Source of the DNA: Clytia hemisphaerica
Lineage: Eukaryota > Cnidaria > Hydrozoa > Leptothecata > Clytiidae
Assembly (NCBI GenBank): GCA_902728285.1
Contig: CACVBU010000363.1
Location: 186,001-250,000 of the forward strand
Length of the DNA: 64,000 nucleotides
Direction: 5' to 3'
Shown: positions 56,910 to 64,000 of the stretch, piece after piece
Numbering within the stretch: the stretch's first letter is position 1
Layout: every line of letters starts with the position of its first letter
Program-made: the position numbers and the translations under genes
The notes under the pieces: generated by a model
Told to the model about the DNA's origin: nothing
Databases searched by the model: none
What the model saw: the letters and a program-made list of their open reading frames with translations, nothing else

Positions 56910-59900
56910 ATGTCTTTACAAGTTTTGCTACCGACTGGTGTAACCGAACATGTCGAATGTTCTATCCTGCTGTCTTCACATAATCTAAAAATCAATGTCG
57001 AAAAGATTACAGGAATACCTTACGAACTACAAAAGATTGGATACAATGGGCGTTATTTAGATAACAATCGATGCTTGGCGGATCAAGGCGTGCCTCCTGG
57101 GGCGGTACTGAAGCTAGAGGTTGATATGTGGTGGAATAAACTTATTTCTCTTGCGTTACAAGGGAACACGACTAGCCTGGGTCGACGTGTTTCAATGCCA
57201 ATGCAGCAAATAGGAGCTGGTAATCGAATCTTATCAACTCTGTTAATCTGTGCTACTAGCGGTAACCCGAAAGGCATTGATAATATGCTTGTATTGCATA
57301 AAGACTTCGACTTGGCTTCGTCTACGAAAGTTACTGGTCGAACTATTTTACATGCCGCTGTCTTATCAGGAAGTTTAAAATGTGTTGAAGAGATTAAAAA
57401 ATATGCAGGTTTGAAATTCGAACAGTTACTTTATTTGAAAGATAAAGCAGGTCAAACGCCTTTAGACGGGTTATCTATAAACGATTCGCGAATGTTGAAC
57501 TATGTTAATAAGTTTCTATCATCTCCCATAAATATGGACCAGTTGAAAAATAACGAGAATAGAGATAATCGTAATAAGGAAAACACGTTCATTGTTGAGC
57601 CGAGTATTAGGGAGATAAAAGAAAGGAACGGAGTCAAACAACAAGAAATTGAAGAGACCCACATTGAGGATATACCACGACTTGACAGAGATAAGGAAAA
57701 CACAAACCCAGAACGAGTAACTAACACAGTTAATCAACAAACGTCAATGGTTTCAGTCGCTCCAATCATAATAGAGCAAACCGAAACTGGGCGAACAATG
57801 AAAATCGGGGAAAGTAAACCGGTCTCAAATAATCCTTCCAATCATTTACCCATGATTCCACAGGCTAATGTTCAAAAATATAGCCCTAGACCTGCACGTA
57901 AAGCATCGCAAAGTTCCTACGTGCCGACTATTTCAAATAAACAACCGCGACCACCGAGTCAAGAGAAGAAACAACGACCCGTTGCCGGTAAAATGATGGA
58001 ATCGAACTTAAGAAAGTTTTCAGCAGCAAAGTAAGATATATGATATGAAACAATGGTTTCAATGGGGTTGGATCACTGATTTCTAGCTGCTTGACTGGAT
58101 TGAGCTTTCCATATAAGGAAGCGTATTCAGTTTTAGAGCTGACTAGTCCATCATCTTGTTTTCAATTCTGGTTGTCACAGCGAGATTCGAACGAAGGTCC
58201 ACTTAGAAAACAACATGGTTGACTAGTTAAGGGCTCTGACCATAGTGAATTTTTCATAATTGCCGTGTTTAAAATGTGTTTTCTGACTGATGTAACCAAC
58301 AAAACTATGGCATGTTATACATTTTATGTTAGACAAACTATTCCTGAATCTGAAAATTCAAAAATTGCATTGAAAAAATTTGATGAAGAAGAAAATGAAG
58401 ACTTTTGCGAGGAAGAGTATTTCAACTTTGAAGAGCTTAGTTTCGGCGAAGAAAAAACATTTTGAAAAATTTTTGCGGAAAATTTTTGTAAATGCTTCTT
58501 TGTCTCGAAATCTTAAAAATAGTGGTTTTTCATCAATTTTTCATCTGGATTTTGCTTAAAAAAACAGTCATAACTTTTCACACATCTTTTTAGAAAAATT
58601 TTCCGCAAAATTTAAAATAGTTCAATTCTTTGCGGACAGTTTGAAAAAAGTTCGAAACAAAAAGGTTAATTACCCATTAAAACTTAGCACTTTTTATAAA
58701 AGAAGGTGATGCAACATATTATTAACGTCTTTTTAAAGTTCATAGCGTCATTTTTGCAATTAAGTTCTTAATTACTCTTAAGGGGTTTGATTAAAAAGCA
58801 ATTTATAAAGGCAATTCTTTGTTAAAAGTGTTAAAGAATGTAAACCATAAATTTTATGTTCAGATACTAAAATCTATTTTCTGACTATGGTCAGAGCCCT
58901 TAACTTCAAAACTAGAAACACTTCCACGGGAAATCTTCGAGCAGTAAGCCTATCTAGGGCATAAAATAATGTGATATCTGTGATTTGGAAAGGCTTTGTC
59001 ATTATTAGCACCTTAGAAACAAAAACTGACCAAAACGTTCCCGAGAGGTGAATTCTAGCTTTGGACAGTCTCCTGTGAAGACCACATTCAGCGATTTTCT
59101 GAAAATTTGGTTTTAAAGACACACAAAGAGCCTTTTTAATCATCATATTAATCTACAATTGATTATTATGCCTCCGTCAAATGCGATCTTTGAGAACCCT
59201 TGCTTGGGTACCAGTTAGGCTTTAATTTGTCGAAGTTCAAAAAAATTCTCTTGGATGTTTGTAACCTATAATCTTATATTATACATCTTTTATACTTTAC
59301 CTTTTAGCCGACCTCGTTTTGTACCTGATCAACATTTCAAATCACCACCCCAAATCAAACACCCTGTGCTCAACACTCGGCCCTCAGACCAACGCCCTTC
59401 TTCACCAGGAAATCAGCAAAACCATTTGAATGTACATTTGACGCTTGCATCTCAACGCCCCACATCGCCCGGTCCTAAGGGTGCTGGGGTTGGCGAAGAA
59501 AAGAAAGTTCGAAGAATTTCCCTAATTAAGAGTCCAAGACCGTTATCACCAAAGTGAGTACAAAATAAATATTTTCATTAATTACGGAAAATAGGGAATT
59601 GGCTTTGGATCGAGAGAGCTAATTAATTTAAAACGTAGATGCAATAGTTCAGAAATTCTCTGAGATGAAAAAACTTTCGAGAATTTGTGGGTGCTTTTTT
59701 GCCTCGAATTCAAAAAATATATTTTTTGCATATCTACCTCGATAGCCCACATGGAATGAGTGCAGTGGGAGCAATAGCTGAGCAGCCGGAAGATGAAGAA
59801 AAACCAGTTGTCATAGAGATAGAAGAAGAACGTATCAACAAACCTTGGAATAACTGGATCAAAGCTGTCACTGTAGAAGCAGACACAGACGTGGAAAGTG

Positions 59901-62900
59901 GTTAGTAAAACCTTTAGTACACAAAATACTGTTATTTGGAATCACGATAAATGAAGAAACTAAACATTTAATATAGAAGAGGCTTCTTTTAGGCCTTTAC
60001 AACCAAACATAATTTGGCGAGAAACTAATCGGAAAAAAATACTTGATCTTTTGACAAATCCTTTTAACTCATTCTCTTCAGAGCCTCTTAATCCTACTTC
60101 TTAACCTTAATTACGAATCAATCCTATCCTGGAGATTTCAATGGCTTTCAGGGTCCATTGGCTCCCCTTTTTCTGTTCCGGGGATTAAAGGCTTTAAAAT
60201 GCAGTTAAAAAAGAGGACTTGCTTTAAAATGGTCTGCGAATTAGTAGATAACTGGGTTAATGACATTGGGCGTTTGTGGTTTTCTGAAAAATACCATTTC
60301 CTTTTCAAGGTGGAGAACGCCCAATGACGCCCGATCCAGAGGGTGGTTCATCAAACAGTACACTTCAAGTACAACAACAGGGTAACGCTAGAAAGAAATC
60401 ATTCGATCGATGGGTACAAGAGAAAGCACAGGAGGAACAAGAAAAAGAATTACAAAAGATGAGAGAAGCTTATGAAAAAGAAAGAGAGGAGGTATGGGAA
60501 CTTTCTATTTTCTCAATTAGCACCCCTTTACTCACCATCAACCTCGCTCCCTGTGTATTATCGACTTTTTTATGCTTACCATGGCGTTCTAAATCTACAA
60601 AACTTCTCGCTGCGTTAGTTTTTTTTCATTTTTTTCACTCCGTTTCAATGCAACGACTTCGAAATTTGAAACCCCACAAAATTGACGTTGCTGCACGCTT
60701 ACTAGGTTTGTAGATTTGAAACGCCATGATGTTTACTGATAGCGCTAGATAATACCCTTGTATTGTCTGCTTTCAGAATGCTAAAGATTACGTAATTCGA
60801 TAACAAAATGTCAGATTTCATTTGTTCCTTGATTTAAAACCTTTACGCACGTCACGTAAGAATTATGAAGTATTGCTTTGAGAAGTTCCCCCTCTCAGAG
60901 GAGGAACTCTTACATCAGCCTTCTCTATTGTTTATACAGTAACGTAAATAAAGCCTGGGATACACGGGGACCATATTGAGATCACCTGCACCAAATGTTT
61001 TCATCAAATAGATGCCGAACTTTAAAATTCAAAAATATGATCTAAAAAAAGCATGGCGCGGTAATTAGCTTGAGGAAACATAGTATTAAAACTCCGGACA
61101 CAGGCAAAGGCATCATTTCTAATAATATCAAAGAGAGAGGCATCTGAGGCTGAAACTTCCTGAACTAAAGTCATATTCCATGGGATCTCTCACCTAAATT
61201 TATCCCCAATGGAAAAACCACATGATGCATTAAATTGAAGCCTTTTAGTGAGAAGTTTATTGGAAACACTTGCATTTAATAATTATTTAAATTCAATACA
61301 ATGTAACTATATCATACCACATACAGGAAGAGAAGAAGGCATCACATCACGGCAAGAGTTTTGACGATTGGATGCGTGAAAAAGAAGAACGCGCTAGACA
61401 AGAAAAAGAAAAACATGAACAAGAACAAAAAGAAAAGGAAAGAAAAGAAGCTGAAGAAAAGGCTAAACAACAAGGTTGGTGGCTGTCTGTAGACCTCTGT
61501 TTATAGCCTACTTGCAAGGTTTTGTGGCTGCCTGTAGACCATTGTTTGTAGTCTACTCGTATAGGTTTAGTGAATGTCTGTAGAACTTTGTTTGTAACCT
61601 ACTTGCATAGGTTTTGTGGCTGCCTGTAGACCTTTGTTTGTAGCCTACTCGTATAAGTTTAGTGCTGCCTGTAGACCTTTGTTTCTAGCCTACTTACAAG
61701 GTTTTGTGGCTGCCTGTAGACCATTGTCTGTAGCCTACTCGTAAAGGTTTAGTGAATGTCTGTAGACATTTGTTTATAACCTACTTGCATAGGTTTTGTG
61801 GCTGCATGTAGACATTTGTTTATAGCCTACTTGTAAAGGTTTGCAAGACTATGTCAGGTAGGTTAGATATTACAACAGTTATGAACTGTGATGTTTTAAG
61901 AAAATACTTAGTCAAGGGTAAATTTGATATTGATTATGGTAATATCAGCAGGTAATCTGTCAAATGTAAAAGACCCCTATAAAGCGCAGAGAAGAGGGTT
62001 AGTGGTTTTATTCCAAAGTTTGTATAGCATGGTAATGTCCTTTCTTTCTAAATATTTTCAAAAAAGTACCCGAGTAATAACTTTTGACTTATTTTTTATC
62101 TTTACAACCCTCGACTACCAGTACACTGGGGTCGTTTATTACATCCGTTTTATACAGTAATGTGCATGTTATTTGATAATGCGACATATGCCACGTGAAA
62201 ATGTTAATAGTTTATACAATAGTGATATTATTAACGTCATAAGTTCTCCTTGCCATACCCCTCTCTTTCTCTTATATTAAGCCGTCCAGCGTGCTAGACT
62301 ACCCTTCAAGGGACTTCCTAAAGAAGGTGAAAGCCTTGGTTAGGGATCTCTAGATTCCATTCTCCAGGGGTGAAAACATAAGTATCTCAACAATGATTAT
62401 TATCATCTTAAGGTAAATCATTCGAGAAATGGGTGAAAGAGAAGGCAGAGTATGACCGTCTATTGAAACAACAACATGAACAAGACGCTAAAGAAAATCA
62501 AAAGCAACAGAAGACGTTGAAAGGGAAAACTTTTGAAGATTGGCAAAAAGAAATGGAAGTAAAACGAAAGCAGGATATTGAAGAAAAGAAAACGAAAGAG
62601 ACCAAGGTATAAAACAGGAATCTTTAACCTTTCTCAAGCAAGAAAAAGTGAAGCCTTAAAAAGATTTGCGCTGTATTTAGAATGACGTATTGAATCTAGA
62701 CTTTTCTCCGTTTTTACATATTTTTCAGAATCTGACGATAGGTTTTACTTTCAATCTGGTGTTTGTGTGAAAACCACGCGGGTCACATGTTTTTGATGGG
62801 AAAGTGGATTCATTTCCCATCTAACAGTTTCGGATCTAGCCCCTTCGGAGCTTTGAGATCAATGGTCAGAGCAAAGTTCTTTGTCTCAGACGGGAAAGGA

Positions 62901-63480
62901 GTTTAAGGCAAAACTCTTCAAATTTTACAGACTGTTTTTTCATTTGGAGATAGAAAAGCTCCTTTTTGCTTAGACGGAAATCCGTTTGACACGGGAGACT
63001 GATAAAACGACATCATTCTCTACCGTAGAATTGACGTTGGACCCTAAACTGATCGTTTATGACTTAAAAGAAATCGTAATAAAAACATTTTCCTAAAAGA
63101 TTGAACGTTCTCAGCAGCGTAGATACGAGTGAAGGAACATATTGCTTAGGAGAGCAGATTGAAACGACAGAGTAATTATGTTTTTATACTACGAATAGGT
63201 AAGTGCTTTGTTGTAAAAATCTGCTCTCCTACGCAGATCGTTCTTCACCCCTGTCTACGCTTCCGGTTCTTTTCCTAAATATTTTCAGGAAAAGGAAAAG
63301 CAAGAAGAAGCAAAAGTACGGCGCCGAAAAGAATCGTCGGCAAAATTCCAACAATGGTTACTGGATAAAGAGAAATTAGCTTTGGAAAAAGAAATGCAAG
63401 AATTGAAGAAACGAAAAGTATCGACCGCTAAAAATGCTACACGTAAAGCAAGTACAATGAAAAAGCCTGCTCCGAAATAA
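56910..63480 (+). CDS. Ubiquitin-like/ankyrin protein with C-terminal F-x-x-W coiled-coil repeats (ANKUB1-like)
   Basis: Coding exons are 56910-58030, 59308-59553, 59746-59900, 60310-60491, 61327-61474, 62413-62606 and 63289-63480. All junctions are GT-AG with phases that match (2238 nt, 745 residues). Residues 1-72 form a ubiquitin-like domain (KIGYNGRYLDNNRCLADQGV). Residues about 108-205 are ankyrin repeats (TILHAAVLSGSLKCVEEI, GQTPLDGL). This order is that of ANKUB1/ANKRD60-type proteins. Residues about 210-510 are S/P/N-rich and probably disordered. Residues 536-745 are a highly charged coiled coil with five K-S/T-F-x-x-W motifs (F539/W542, F580/W583, F621/W624, F658/W661, F702/W705). 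Their spacing is 37-44 residues, as in CCDC34/CCDC181-type proteins, which are linked to cilia and microtubules. A role near cilia or axonemes is therefore plausible but unproven. AATAAA follows at 63620. Confidence 0.85.
58225..58905. mobile_element. 681-bp TIR element in intron 1 of the ANKUB1-like gene
   Basis: AGTTAAGGGCTCTGACCATA(GT) at 58225 is mirrored exactly by (AC)TATGGTCAGAGCCCTTAACT ending at 58905. TTAA lies one to two bases inside each edge, so a TTAA target (piggyBac-like) with GGGCTCTGACC ends is possible. The 66-codon acidic frame inside (58265-58465) is not convincing as a gene. Confidence 0.8.
60538..60775. repeat. Hairpin repeat in intron 4 of the ANKUB1-like gene
   Basis: ATGGCGTTCTAAATCTACAA (60581) is mirrored by TTGTAGATTTGAAACGCCAT (to 60727). 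'caacctcgctccctgtgtatta' at the left and 'taatacccttgtattg' at the right extend the arms. It belongs to the CCTCGTCCCCGTGTATT family. Confidence 0.65.
61475..61845. repeat. 45-bp minisatellite starting at the splice donor of coding exon 5
   Basis: Eight units carry 'ctgtagac' words at 61491, 61536, 61582, 61628, 61673, 61718, 61763 and 61810 (45-47-bp spacing). The unit reads roughly AAGGTTTTGTGGCTGCCTG continuing TAGACCTTTGTTTGTAGCCTACTTGC, alternating with an 'aatgtctgtagac' variant. The exon 5 donor (AAG then GTTGGTGG) is the start of the first unit. Confidence 0.9.
62820..62960. repeat. Diverged dispersed repeat in intron 6, second copy at 63820-63960
   Basis: 'gcaaagttctttgtctcagacgg...aaattttacagactg...atttggagatagaaaagctcctttttgc' corresponds to 'gcgaagttctttttgtctcagagg...aaattttgcagaac...atttggagattgaaagcctctttttg' downstream of the gene. 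Confidence 0.55.
63116..63261. mobile_element. 146-bp hairpin MITE in intron 6 of the ANKUB1-like gene
   Basis: AGCGTAGATACGAGTGAAGG at the left is mirrored by 'ttcacccctgtctacgct' at the right. Inside, TAGGAGAGCAGATT pairs with AATCTGCTCTCCTA. It ends 27 bp before the last coding exon. Confidence 0.8.
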
Positions 63481-63619
63481 TAACATTGTGTCTTCATCAA
63501 AGAGAAAATTTTGATTTCATAGGAATCCACTGAAACATGTAGAACCTTGACTGCTAATCTGCTTAATCGATCAACGGCTAAGTCAAAGTAAGGTATTGAA
63601 CCATACAGGTTTTACTGTA

Positions 63620-63625
63620 AATAAA
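63620..63625 (+). terminator. Polyadenylation signal of the ANKUB1-like gene
   Basis: AATAAA lies 140 bases after the stop codon at 63478-63480, the first such signal downstream. Confidence 0.6.
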
Positions 63626-64000
63626 TATTACTGATTTTAAGAATTCGATTCCTTCATTATCAACTACTGTTTGTTACCTTCTGGTGTCATGGTAGCACCT
63701 AATTCCCTAAACTGGTACGGTGAAAATGTAGAGCTTTTCAGTTTGTGACGATTTTTTCCAATAGCAAATATCGATGCACCAAAAGGAAGAAAATCATTTC
63801 ATAAGCTAAATTTATTCTGCTTTATGCAGTGGCCAAAGCGAAGTTCTTTTTGTCTCAGAGGTAAATTAGACTTTAAAAATTTTGCAGAACTTTGTTGAAT
63901 TTGGAGATTGAAAGCCTCTTTTTGTACTTCACTGAGACGGAAAAACTTTGTACATTGTTATAATCTTTTTTTACCGGCTCAGAATTTGTTTAGACAATAA

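Noticed and set aside
58150-58215. B-box-like GTTCGAATC on the minus strand
   Set aside because: No A box or tRNA fold around it, and no other copies in the window to support a SINE.
58265-58465. 66-codon acidic frame in intron 1 of the ANKUB1-like gene
   Set aside because: Lies wholly inside the TIR element at 58225-58905 and has no recognisable family.
60492-60713. Extension of coding exon 4 past its donor
   Set aside because: The frame runs into a known repeat (60538-60775) and loses the charged coiled-coil character; the GTATGG donor at 60492 joins cleanly to 61327.
61471-61850. CRISPR-like repeat array
   Set aside because: Units are contiguous diverged tandem repeats in a eukaryotic intron, not identical repeats with unique spacers.

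Overview
This is nuclear DNA from an animal. It is AT-rich, the genes have GT-AG introns, and the products (an ARID3-type transcription factor, a rhodopsin-class GPCR, an ankyrin/ubiquitin-like protein and a HEPN-like protein) are metazoan. The dense short inverted-repeat transposons and the HEPN-like protein recall cnidarian or sponge genomes, but the species cannot be fixed from sequence alone.

Layout. (1) 1-6.8 kb: a HEPN-like gene on + (CDS 427-1137) lies tail to tail with a six-coding-exon ARID3/dead-ringer gene on - (2090-6751). The ARID domain is spread over four exons and a REKLES-like segment ends the protein. (2) 6.8-53.5 kb: about 46 kb with no gene I can support. It is filled by miniature inverted-repeat transposable elements (MITEs), hairpins, tandem repeats and nested insertions. 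The largest element is a 2.4-kb foldback-type one at 15107-17544, with minisatellite-bearing inverted ends and a 5-bp target duplication. The commonest family is TA-flanked, with terminal repeats CACGTTTTTTTATAAGAACA and about 15 recognisable copies or fragments. (3) 53.5-64 kb: two + strand genes, an intronless-CDS class A GPCR (53515-55011) and a seven-coding-exon gene (56910-63480). The latter joins an N-terminal ubiquitin-like domain and ankyrin repeats (ANKUB1-like) to five C-terminal F-x-x-W coiled-coil repeats of CCDC34/CCDC181 type.

No operon logic applies, and I see no sign that the four genes work together. The HEPN-like, ARID3 and GPCR genes each show a splice acceptor just 5' of the start codon, so each has at least one upstream non-coding exon. 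I found no rRNA, convincing tRNA, CRISPR array or intact transposase or reverse transcriptase. The notable non-genic material is the transposon archaeology: a three-deep nest at 28643-30671, two G/C-run elements with clean 8-bp duplications, a CRE-bearing 171-bp tandem array beside the foldback element, and a 45-bp minisatellite whose first unit contains a splice donor.
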